The translations under genes were made by a program, and so were the position numbers. The notes below the pieces were generated by a model, which ran no database searches, was not told where the DNA came from, and saw only the letters and a list, made by a program, of their open reading frames with translations. DNA of 64,000 nt from Polyangium mundeleinium (GTDB lineage Bacteria > Myxococcota_A > Polyangia > Polyangiales > Polyangiaceae). Each line of letters begins with the position of its first letter. Position 1 is the stretch's first letter. Where the stretch lies: positions 7,348,501 through 7,412,500 of the forward strand of contig NZ_JAQNDO010000001.1 in NCBI RefSeq assembly GCF_028369105.1. Reading direction: 5' to 3'. Positions 7,215 through 14,340 of this stretch are shown here, in pieces.

Positions 7215-8480
7215 ATGAGCGACCCCATCGCAGCACGCAAAGGCGATCATCACCTCTGTATGCAGCATGTCGGCAAGGACATCTTGCCTGCTTGCGCGCC
7301 GACCATCCTCGTCGGTGGCGAGCCTGCTGCCCGCGTGACGGACCTGCTCGAGTGCACGGGCTCGCCGCCCGACGTCATCGGCATCGGCGAGCCCACTGTG
7401 CTCCTCGAAGGCAAGATGGCCGCGCGCTTCGGCGACGGCACGCTCCATGGCGGGCTCATCGACGAGGGGTGCCCCACCGTGATCATCGGCAAGATGACCG
7501 CGGCGGACAAACGCATGCGCCTCATGGAGCGCTTGCGCCTCATCGACGCGGCTCGCCAGCGCGCGGCCTCCATGCCGAACGGCCCCGAGAAGGACCGCCT
7601 CTCGAACGCGGCCGAGCGCCTCGCGCGGAACAACCGCTCGGTCGAGGATGCGCGCCTCGTGAACGACGTCTACCGGACGAACGGCGCGCCCGAGGGCTGG
7701 ACGCGCCTCGGCCCGAACGACCTCCCGCCGGAGCTGCGCAACGCCGTCTTCCACGACGACAGCACCGGGTTTTACTCCGACCTCTACCGCTCCGACATCG
7801 ACGGCAGCTACCGGCTGGTCATGCGCGGCACGGAGTTCGAGACCTGGAAGCAGTGGAACGGCAACGACTGGCTCTGGGGCAACCTCTCGCAGGGCGCGGG
7901 CCTCGAAGGGGCGCAGTACACGCAGGCCGTCGAGCTCTCGCGGCAGGTCGCCTCGGTCTACGGCAACAACGCGAGCATCGCCGGCCACTCCCTCGGCGGC
8001 GGCCTCGCCTCGGCTGGCTCCCTCGCCTCGGGCCTGCCCGCGAACACCTTCAACGCCTCGGGCATCCACGAGAACACGTACGATCGCTACGGCCTCGATC
8101 CCTCGCAGGCGAACGACCTCATCGACGCGTATCGCGTCGACGGCGAGATCCTGACCTGGGCGCAGGAGCAGTCGCCCATCGCCGGGATGATGCCGGACGC
8201 GATCGGCCAGAAGTACGATCTGAACGCGGTGAACCAGAATCCGGACGGCAGCTTCACGGCGCGCGGGTGGCCGCCCGAGCCGACGTTCCAGCAGCCGGAT
8301 CACTGGACGGGGTGGCTCAATCCGTTCGGCATGGGCAAGCGCACCGGCGAGTGGGCGCGGGCGGAGGCGGAGCAGGAGCTCGCCATCTTCGGCGAGAGGA
8401 CCGAGCGGCACAGCACGCACGAGGCGGGCATCGAGCAGCAGAAGAGCCAGGACATCGCGACCATTCAGGGGATGATGTGA
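7215..8480 (+). CDS. PAAR-domain lipase, candidate type VI secretion effector
   Basis: 421 residues in two modules. Residues 1-95 are a PAAR-like spike tip (MSDPIAARKGDHH, then repeated GEPAARVTD and GGLIDEGCPTVIIGK turns) of the kind that caps the VgrG needle. After a charged linker, residues 150-420 form a class-3-lipase-like alpha/beta hydrolase with nucleophile elbow GHSLGGG (Ser259). This architecture is typical of phospholipase effectors delivered into rival cells. The ATG at 7215 follows GAGG. The frame is open upstream but without a better start. The stop overlaps the GTG of the ankyrin gene, the usual arrangement of an effector and its immunity protein. No VgrG or other T6SS genes are in the window. 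Confidence 0.85.
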   Translation: MSDPIAARKGDHHLCMQHVGKDILPACAPTILVGGEPAARVTDLLECTGSPPDVIGIGEPTVLLEGKMAARFGDGTLHGGLIDEGCPTVIIGKMTAADKRMRLMERLRLIDAARQRAASMPNGPEKDRLSNAAERLARNNRSVEDARLVNDVYRTNGAPEGWTRLGPNDLPPELRNAVFHDDSTGFYSDLYRSDIDGSYRLVMRGTEFETWKQWNGNDWLWGNLSQGAGLEGAQYTQAVELSRQVASVYGNNASIAGHSLGGGLASAGSLASGLPANTFNASGIHENTYDRYGLDPSQANDLIDAYRVDGEILTWAQEQSPIAGMMPDAIGQKYDLNAVNQNPDGSFTARGWPPEPTFQQPDHWTGWLNPFGMGKRTGEWARAEAEQELAIFGERTERHSTHEAGIEQQKSQDIATIQGMM

Positions 8481-9193
8481 AAAACGTCGAGCGATTCGCC
8501 GCGGGTCTCGAAGGGAACCTGGGCCCGAGGCCGCCTGTCCCGTCCGCGGGCGTGGTGTTTCCGACGGAGCGGCTGCGCGAGGCCGCTGCGGCCGCCGAGC
8601 GCGGCGACGTGGCGACGCTGCGCGCGCTCGTCGATCGCGGCGCGGATCTCGACGAGGTCGCGCCTTCGGGCGTGAACCTGCTCATGTACGAGCTCGTCGC
8701 GAAGAACGAGCTCGCCGTGCGCGCCTTGCTCGCGGCCGGCGCGAATCCGAACGTGCTCACGCCGATCGGCACCTCGCCGATGCTCGTGGCCGCGACGAGC
8801 CCCGATCCGCGCTTCCTCGGCCTCCTGCTCGACCATGGCGGGAATCCGAACCTCGAAAACGACAAGGGCGTTCCCCTCGCCCACCAGGCCCTCAACTTCG
8901 GGCAATGGCAACACCTGGGGCCCCTGTTCGATCGTGGCGTCCCCGTGGACGTGAAAAACAAGATGGAGCAGACGCCCGCGCTGCGCCTCGCGTACCTCAA
9001 TCGCTACGACGAGGTGTACAAACTGCTCGATCGCGGCGCGGATCCGGACGCGAAAGACCAGGTCGGGATGTCCGTGCGCAAGCTCGCGGAGAAGCCGATC
9101 CCGGCGGCCGATTCGTCGCTCGAAGCGTGGCGGCGCAAGGTCGCGGAGCGGCTCGGGATTCCGGTCGATCAGGGCGGCGCGCCGCCGAGGTAG
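8477..9193 (+). CDS. Ankyrin-repeat protein, candidate immunity partner
   Basis: A 238-residue protein made of four to five ankyrin repeats (AAERGDVATLRALVDRGADL; ELAVRALLAAGANPN; DPRFLGLLLDHGGNPN; YDEVYKLLDRGADPD). It has no signal peptide, so it would act in the cytoplasm. The GTG start sits in a GTGA overlap with the stop of the PAAR-lipase. Cytosolic or periplasmic ankyrin proteins are known partners of PAAR/lipase effectors, hence the immunity proposal, which rests on the coupling rather than on any diagnostic motif. Its 3' end overlaps the convergent RNA ligase gene by 25 bp. Confidence 0.8.
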   Translation: MKNVERFAAGLEGNLGPRPPVPSAGVVFPTERLREAAAAAERGDVATLRALVDRGADLDEVAPSGVNLLMYELVAKNELAVRALLAAGANPNVLTPIGTSPMLVAATSPDPRFLGLLLDHGGNPNLENDKGVPLAHQALNFGQWQHLGPLFDRGVPVDVKNKMEQTPALRLAYLNRYDEVYKLLDRGADPDAKDQVGMSVRKLAEKPIPAADSSLEAWRRKVAERLGIPVDQGGAPPR

Positions 9194-10239
9194 AGTTCCA
9201 CCAGCGCGCGGGCTTCGCTGTCGAGATGGGCCGCGAGCGCGCGGGTTTCGGCCGGCGAGAGGGCGCGCAGGGCGTCGGCGTGGCGCGCGCGTAGTTCGAA
9301 GTCGAGGTCCTCGCGGACGAGCGCGAACACCTCGCCGAGCCGCGCCGTGTCCCCGGGCCGCGTCGGCCCGACCTTGGAGACGGCGGCGTTCAGGCGATTC
9401 TCGTTCACCAGGGACGAGGCCTCGTGCACGAGCCAATCGAGCGCCGAGGCCGCAGGCGCGCGCGGGCCGGACCATTTTTCCGCCTCGTGAAAACGCTCGT
9501 CCTCCGCGAACTCGGCAATCTTGCGTTTCACGACGGGCCGCACCACGCCCGCGCGCCTGGGCACGACGAGCGCGCGCGCGGGCTTCAGGACCACGCCCTC
9601 GGCCTTGTTCGAGGGCCCGAGCGAAGGCAGGCCGAGCCGCGCGGGGATCGTGGTTTCGAAGCCCAGCGGATAGGCAAACGCGTCCTCGTACCGGCCGCGG
9701 AAGAGCGGCCGCGCGAAGGGAATGCCGGCCTCCTCGCACGCCTCGCGGGCCTCGTCTTGATCGAGGTACACGCGCTCCGAACTCCCTTCCTGCACGAACC
9801 CCACGTCGAACGCGCAGAACTCGATCCCCGGGGCATACCAGCACCCCGTTTGCACGGGCTGCACCCCGAAGGCGGGCGGGACGTCGGGGTGCGGATATCC
9901 ACCGCCGAAGAGCTCTCCATACACGAAGACGATCGTGGCCTTCGGCGCGCGGGCTTTCACCCGGGCGAGCACGTCCCGCACGCCGCCCGCGAATCGGCGC
10001 AGGACGCCGCGATGGCCAAAAAAGTCCTCGTCGTCCGCCAGGAGCCCCTTTCGTTTGGCGCACCGCACCTCCTCGCCCTCCGTGACGAAGCAGAAGTTCG
10101 CGCCGTGGATCTTCTCGGTGACGATCCACTCGGCCCGGCTCGACGCGCGGTGGGCCGCCTCGTCATCGCCCAGGGCAGCCGCAAGACTCTCGGCGATCTT
10201 TTCGTACGGGGAAAACGGGGGGATGGGCGGGGGCGTCAT
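9169..10239 (-). CDS. Rnl2-type RNA ligase
   Basis: 356 residues with the ordered nucleotidyltransferase motifs of T4 Rnl2-like RNA ligases: motif I TEKIHGANF with AMP-accepting Lys43, a motif Ia-like AKRKG, motif III VYGELFGG (Glu109), motif IIIa FCAFDV, motif IV EGVVLKP (Glu214) and motif V PVVKRKIAEF (Lys238/Lys240). A C-terminal alpha-helical domain of about 100 residues follows. It would seal nicked or cleaved RNA using ATP. The frame extends upstream without a good start. I chose the ATG before TPPPIPPFSPYEK, where similarity begins. The biological target is unknown and no RtcB or tRNA-repair partner is next to it. Confidence 0.85.
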   Translation of the reverse strand: MTPPPIPPFSPYEKIAESLAAALGDDEAAHRASSRAEWIVTEKIHGANFCFVTEGEEVRCAKRKGLLADDEDFFGHRGVLRRFAGGVRDVLARVKARAPKATIVFVYGELFGGGYPHPDVPPAFGVQPVQTGCWYAPGIEFCAFDVGFVQEGSSERVYLDQDEAREACEEAGIPFARPLFRGRYEDAFAYPLGFETTIPARLGLPSLGPSNKAEGVVLKPARALVVPRRAGVVRPVVKRKIAEFAEDERFHEAEKWSGPRAPAASALDWLVHEASSLVNENRLNAAVSKVGPTRPGDTARLGEVFALVREDLDFELRARHADALRALSPAETRALAAHLDSEARALVELYLGGAPP

Positions 10240-10246
10240 GGGCGAC

Positions 10247-10699
10247 TCATGGGGCGGGCTTTCCCGAGCAAAGCCATTCACAGCCGCAGACCTGGAGCTT
10301 GTGCCCCTTCTCGGAGCACGCGTCCTGGAAGGCGGCGCGGGCGGGCTCGGGCGTGCAATCGTCCTTCGCGGGGGCGCAGGCCTTGCCGTGGCCCTCGGCA
10401 TCGTAGGCTTGTTTCTCGCCGCTGCCCGGATTGCCGCCGCAGAGCATCTCGCAGCCGCATTGGATCATGCGGAAGCCGCCGAGCGAGCAACGATCGGCGA
10501 GGTCACGATCACGCGAGACGGCGGGGCAATCGGCCGGCGGAGGCTCGCACGGCTTGGCCTGCCCGCGGGCGTCGTACCCCTTGGCAGGCGCGGCCGCGGC
10601 GAGAGGCGCGCCGGGCGGACTCGGCGGGGGCGTCTGGCCGGCGCAGGCGAAGAGGGACGTGGTGAGGACGAGGAGGAGCGGGCGCGGCGGAAGGGTCAT
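10247..10699 (-). CDS. Lipoprotein with two identical-spacing Cys6 repeats
   Basis: A 150-residue predicted lipoprotein (signal LLLVLTTSLFAC, lipidated Cys19, then a Pro/Ala-rich linker). The mature part is an internal duplication at about residues 42-89 and 99-146. In each copy a YDARG/YDAEG start is followed by cysteines at relative positions 10, 17, 30, 40, 42 and 46, ending CGCExLC. Exact conservation of cysteine spacing with diverged intervening residues suggests a disulfide-stabilised surface or periplasmic domain. I do not recognise the family. The ATG of TLPPRP gives a sensible signal peptide, while the longer upstream frame does not. Confidence 0.7.
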   Translation of the reverse strand: MTLPPRPLLLVLTTSLFACAGQTPPPSPPGAPLAAAAPAKGYDARGQAKPCEPPPADCPAVSRDRDLADRCSLGGFRMIQCGCEMLCGGNPGSGEKQAYDAEGHGKACAPAKDDCTPEPARAAFQDACSEKGHKLQVCGCEWLCSGKPAP

Positions 10700-10822
10700 G
10701 ACGGGCGGGAGAGGAGACCACTCGTGGGACGAGGCGTCAATGGTGCGGAGGCGGAAGACGGATCCCGGCGTGCGCGCGAGGCTCATGTGACGGGCGTGTA
10801 CGCGGACGCCGACCTTGACCGG

Positions 10823-11176
10823 CTAGAACACCGCCATGAACAAGGCGATGTCGTTCCCAATCATTCCGAAATGGTAGCTCATCCCGTTGTACAGTTCCCT
10901 TCTTTGGACACGCACGCGAGGCGAGGAAACGAACGAGATGTAGATGCCCGTGTCATCGCCGCACGCACGGCTCCACTTGCAGGTGTAATCGTGACTCTCG
11001 TTGGGCTCGAGCGAGAAGTTGGAAGGGGCGCCCGTCCCGCACGCGAGGGAGAAGTCCCGGGTGCCCGACGTTGAATTTTCGATGGTCGCCTTCTGGACGC
11101 ACTCGGCCGAGGCGTCTTTTGACACCGCGAGGAAAGCCACGAACCCCAGCGCGACGAACCGTGTTCTTTTCAGCAT
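10823..11176 (-). CDS. Small secreted protein, paralog 1
   Basis: A 117-residue exported protein. The signal peptide MLKRTRFVALGFVAFLAVSK ending in DASA is identical in its first 24 residues to that of the gene at 11954-12319. The mature domain has four cysteines (ECVQ, LACGT, YTCKWS, RACGDD) and a shared GIYISF ... MSYHFGMIGNDI end. Ribosome-binding site AAGGAGG. The pair are obvious tandem duplicates flanking a chagasin-like inhibitor gene. Function unknown; the compact Cys-containing beta-rich look suggests a secreted binding or inhibitory domain (inference). Confidence 0.75.
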   Translation of the reverse strand: MLKRTRFVALGFVAFLAVSKDASAECVQKATIENSTSGTRDFSLACGTGAPSNFSLEPNESHDYTCKWSRACGDDTGIYISFVSSPRVRVQRRELYNGMSYHFGMIGNDIALFMAVF

Positions 11177-11213
11177 CGCGTCCTCCTTGCTTTCAACGGT
11201 GCACGATCGGCCC

Positions 11214-11238
11214 TACGAGCTTCGAGGTCGAGCTCGTA
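11214..11238. promoter_or_regulatory. Conserved dyad upstream of paralog 1
   Basis: Perfect inverted repeat TACGAGCT-N9-AGCTCGTA, ending 38 bp before the start codon of the secreted protein gene. The same arms occur upstream of the second paralog (12345-12369) although the 9-bp centre differs, which suggests the arms are under selection as an operator or a leader hairpin. Confidence 0.5.
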
Positions 11239-11341
11239 CGACCCGGCCCGCGCTCTCCCGATCGCACCCATGGATGACATGGGACGCTCGCCGGCATCTG
11301 TACAGCGGACCCATGGGCGCCTGTGACGAGCGGGGAGGATG

Positions 11342-11764
11342 TCAGCGCCTCATGGTGACATCGACCTGCCAGAGCGTGGCTCCCTCGATCCCGGGGTCGA
11401 AGGGCCTCAGATAGAGCATCCGCATCCACTCGCCCATCTCGAAGCTCGCAGAGCCCGCGGGAACGAAGTGGAATTCCTCGATGCCCGGACAACCCACGGC
11501 GCCCCCCGGACAACGACCCGCGATGTACCGGTGCTTGGAGAGCTTCAAGATGGAGGTCGGCGAGAGGACCATGTACCACGAGTACCCCGTGGAGGGGTTC
11601 GATTCCAGGCGCAAGATCAGCTCGTCCCCCTGCTGAAGGGTCACCGTTTTGCCATTGTCGGCGTCGCGCAAGACGATTTCGCGTGCCTGCGCGCTCGCCG
11701 GCAGAATGCCGACCATCACCGAGCCCAGCGCGAGGATCGCCGAATACGAGCAGAGCTTCCTCAT
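11342..11764 (-). CDS. Chagasin-like (I42) cysteine protease inhibitor, secreted
   Basis: 140 residues with a signal peptide (SAILALGSVMVGILPASAQA) and a mature domain of about 115 residues. It shows the chagasin hallmarks: NPSTGYSW at residues 56-63 (family loop NPTTGY.W), the GDELILRLESNPSTG strand before it, and a final MLYLRPFDP segment matching the RPW/F loop. Chagasin-family proteins block papain-type proteases. This one would be periplasmic or released. It lies between the two duplicated secreted proteins, possibly a shared defensive or predatory function. Two extra cysteines (GRCPGG, GCPG) sit in the middle insertion. Confidence 0.8.
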   Translation of the reverse strand: MRKLCSYSAILALGSVMVGILPASAQAREIVLRDADNGKTVTLQQGDELILRLESNPSTGYSWYMVLSPTSILKLSKHRYIAGRCPGGAVGCPGIEEFHFVPAGSASFEMGEWMRMLYLRPFDPGIEGATLWQVDVTMRR

Positions 11765-11953
11765 GTTCTCCTCCTCGGAGCCGTCGTCTTCGAGCGCGCA
11801 TCGAGCCGCGCCCGCCGTCCCCCTCTCCATCTGGGGCAGAGAGCGGCCACCGGAAGGGCTCTGCCGACGAAATCCAAGCCCCTCGACGCGCATCCCCCTC
11901 GGGCCGCGCGATCGGAGCCAAGGCGGTGACGGAAGCAGTTGAAATCGCCGCCT

Positions 11954-12319
11954 TTACCGGATCGACACCATCGGAAACAAGTCGACGTCGTTCCCAATCA
12001 TCCCGAAATTGTAGGACATTTGGTCGTACAATTGGTAGTGCTTTCTTTGGACACCCGCGCGGGACGAGGGTGCGAACGAGATGTAGATGCCCGTGTCACC
12101 GCCGCACGAATGGCTCCACTTGCAAATGTACGCGTGGGTCTCGTCGGGCTCGAGCGAGAAGTTGGAAGAGGAGCGCGTCCCGCACGCGAGGGAGAAGTTC
12201 CGGCTGTCCTCCGTTGCATTGTGGATTTCCACCGTCTGGACGCACTGGGCCGAGGCATCTTTTGAAACCGCGAGGAAAGCAACGAACCCCAGCGCAACGA
12301 ACCGTGTTCTTTTCAGCAT
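11954..12319 (-). CDS. Small secreted protein, paralog 2
   Basis: 121-residue paralog of the gene at 10823-11176 with the same signal peptide and the same cysteine framework (QCVQ, LACGT, YICKWS, SCGGD), the shared GIYISFA strand and the MSYNFGMIGNDV end. The upstream 115 bp, including the AAGGAGG ribosome-binding site and the dyad, is also duplicated, with an 11-12 bp indel next to the start region. The coding sequences have diverged mainly in the ends and in polar positions. Role unknown. Confidence 0.75.
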   Translation of the reverse strand: MLKRTRFVALGFVAFLAVSKDASAQCVQTVEIHNATEDSRNFSLACGTRSSSNFSLEPDETHAYICKWSHSCGGDTGIYISFAPSSRAGVQRKHYQLYDQMSYNFGMIGNDVDLFPMVSIR

Positions 12320-12344
12320 CGCGTCCTCCTTGCACGATCGGCCC

Positions 12345-12369
12345 TACGAGCTTCGAGGCCAAGCTCGTA
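12345..12369. promoter_or_regulatory. Conserved dyad upstream of paralog 2
   Basis: Inverted repeat TACGAGCT-N9-AGCTCGTA, the counterpart of the element at 11214-11238, here ending 26 bp before the start codon. Arms identical, centre changed. Confidence 0.5.
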
Positions 12370-12517
12370 CGAGCCGGCCCCCGCTCTGTCGATCGCACCC
12401 ACGGATGACATGGGACGCTCGCCGACATGTGTCCACCGACGCGCGAAGGCCGGCGGCGACGACGGGTTCAAGCACCGCCGAGCTCGTCAGGCGCCGCGAT
12501 GCCGGGTCACCACCGGG

Positions 12518-13300
12518 TCACCACCGGAGCACCAGCCGCGCCATCGTGTCGCCGGCGACGGCACCCAGCGTCGTCACCAGGTGCAGCCAGGCGGGCGAGG
12601 CGAGGTCGTCGTCGGCCTCGATGGCGTCCGCGGTCATGCGCCCGGCTTCGGCCTCCGACTGCCAGAGCAAGGCGAAGCGCGGATCGCGGAATATGGTGGG
12701 CAGCCGCTCGAGCACGCCGGGGTTACGCACGAAGTAGCTGCCCTCCTTGATGCGCGAGGGCTCGACGTAGGTGACGCCGACACCGGTGCCGTGCAGGTCC
12801 TCGCGCAGGCCCTCGGCGAAGCCGTGCAGGGCGTGGCGCGAGGCCTTGTAGGCGACCGCCGGGAACGGCAACGCGCGTACCGGCGAGCCGACGACGACGA
12901 AGCGGCCGCTGCCGCGCGCGCGCATGTCGGCGACGAAGCCGCGGAACAGGTTGAACGCGGCGAAGTAGGTCGACGCCATGGCCTCGACGACGTCGGCCGG
13001 CTGGCTCTCGGCCAGGCCGAGGAAGCGGCCCGAGGCCGAGCTCGCGACCACGACGTCGGGGACGCCACTGCGGGCCCGGATCTGCGCGCAGACCTCGGCC
13101 ACCCTGCCGGCGTCGGTGAGATCGACGGAGTATGTGGTCGCCTGCGCGCCAATCTGGGCCGCCGTCGCGGCAAGCGCCTCCGGGCCTCGGGCCAGGAGCA
13201 CGACCTCGCGGGCGCCGCGGCGGGCGGCTTCGCGCGCGATTCCCGAGCCAATCCCCTGGCTCCCTCCACCGACGACCACCAGCGCTCCGCGCAGCTCCAT
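12518..13300 (-). CDS. Short-chain dehydrogenase/reductase with Lys-to-Arg active site change
   Basis: 260-residue classical SDR: cofactor motif GGGSQGIGSGIA, VDLTD at the adenine pocket, Ser139 in VVVGSP and Tyr151 in AYKASRHAL. In active SDRs the catalytic motif is YxxxK. Here position +4 is Arg155, and a Lys stands at +1 instead. This may weaken or alter catalysis. The region around AYKASRHALHGFAEGL resembles 3-ketodihydrosphingosine reductase-like SDRs. The NASG loop is replaced by ASSASG. Substrate cannot be assigned. It is divergent from the GNAT gene that starts at 13495. Confidence 0.8.
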   Translation of the reverse strand: MELRGALVVVGGGSQGIGSGIAREAARRGAREVVLLARGPEALAATAAQIGAQATTYSVDLTDAGRVAEVCAQIRARSGVPDVVVASSASGRFLGLAESQPADVVEAMASTYFAAFNLFRGFVADMRARGSGRFVVVGSPVRALPFPAVAYKASRHALHGFAEGLREDLHGTGVGVTYVEPSRIKEGSYFVRNPGVLERLPTIFRDPRFALLWQSEAEAGRMTADAIEADDDLASPAWLHLVTTLGAVAGDTMARLVLRW

Positions 13301-13494
13301 AACCGAGATCTACCGCGGGGCAGCGCGCCTGCGCATCCGATTTCGCGCCGACGGTCGATTCGCCCGGCCGATGAGCAACCAGCAGCCGGCTCCCAGGACC
13401 CCACCGCTGCCGTCCTCTCGTCATCCTCGGAGATGCGTGGAAGGGTCGACCGAACGGCTACGCGAAATGAGCCGGCGCGTGGTAAGAGACCGTC

Positions 13495-14013
13495 ATGGGC
13501 TCGGACGCGCCTTCGATTCGAAACGCACGACCTGAGGACGCTCCGCGGCTCGCGGCGGCCGAGCGCGCGATCGCGCGCGTGCCGGGGATGCTCGCGTCGA
13601 GGCCCGACGAGATCGACGATGACGCCGTTCGAAGGATGATCGTCGACCTCGAAGAGCGCGGCCGCGGCATTTTTCTCGTCGCCGAACGCGCGGGCACGCT
13701 CGTCGGGCATGCGCTCTTGGAGTCGCTCTCGCTCGCGGTGACATCGCACGTCGTCCGGCTGACGATCGCCGTTCACGAAGGGCATCAACGCCAGGGTGTC
13801 GGAAGGGCCCTCATGAACGAGCTCTTGCGCTGGGCGCGGTCGAACCCGCGCGTCGAAAAAGTCGAGCTCCAGGTGCGCTCGTCGAACGATCGCGCGATCG
13901 CGCTGTATCGATCGCTCGGGTTCGTCGAAGAGGGTCGCAAGACGCGGCGGTTGAAGATCGGCCCGAACGTGTACATCGACGACATCTACATGGCGCTGTG
14001 GGTCGGTCCGTAG
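13495..14013 (+). CDS. GNAT-family N-acetyltransferase
   Basis: A 172-residue single-domain acetyl-CoA-dependent acetyltransferase. The acetyl-CoA loop HQRQGVGRALMNELL (family Q/RxxGxG/A) is at about residues 101-115, preceded by the LTIAVHEG strand and followed by VELQVRSSNDRAIALYRSLGF, the standard C-terminal GNAT signature. The YIDDIYMAL end resembles the L-amino-acid/RimI-like subgroup. It could act on a small amine or a protein N-terminus; the substrate is not predictable. Confidence 0.85.
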   Translation: MGSDAPSIRNARPEDAPRLAAAERAIARVPGMLASRPDEIDDDAVRRMIVDLEERGRGIFLVAERAGTLVGHALLESLSLAVTSHVVRLTIAVHEGHQRQGVGRALMNELLRWARSNPRVEKVELQVRSSNDRAIALYRSLGFVEEGRKTRRLKIGPNVYIDDIYMALWVGP

Positions 14014-14340
14014 CGCGTCGACCTCGGAGCGTCGCTCCCCTCCTCAGGCTACCCGATCCGCCACGACGACGTGCAGATGATTCTCGCAGCAGGACCATCC
14101 AATCAACTCGATCTACGTCGGGGGGTCGCGCCATAACCCGCCGGTTGTCCGCGCCGGCAATCAGCGGGGGCGAGACGTTCACCGAAGGCGGCGCATCAGG
14201 GCTGCCCTCGCCGGCGAGCTGTCGGGAATGGCATCCGGGGGGTCTTTCAGGCGTGCGCGCGGCGGTCGGATCCTGTATCGTCGCGAGGACGCTTTGTCGC
14301 CGCGTCACGCGGCTCCCGCGGCGTCTGACGAGGTAGATAG
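14014..14340. other. Gene-free stretch
   Basis: 327 bp between the GNAT gene and the beta-propeller lipoprotein. I see no convincing coding frame. A short segment (about 14050-14137) could encode HDDVQMILAAGPSNQLDL before a stop, but it has no start signal. The promoter of the downstream gene presumably lies here. Confidence 0.4.
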
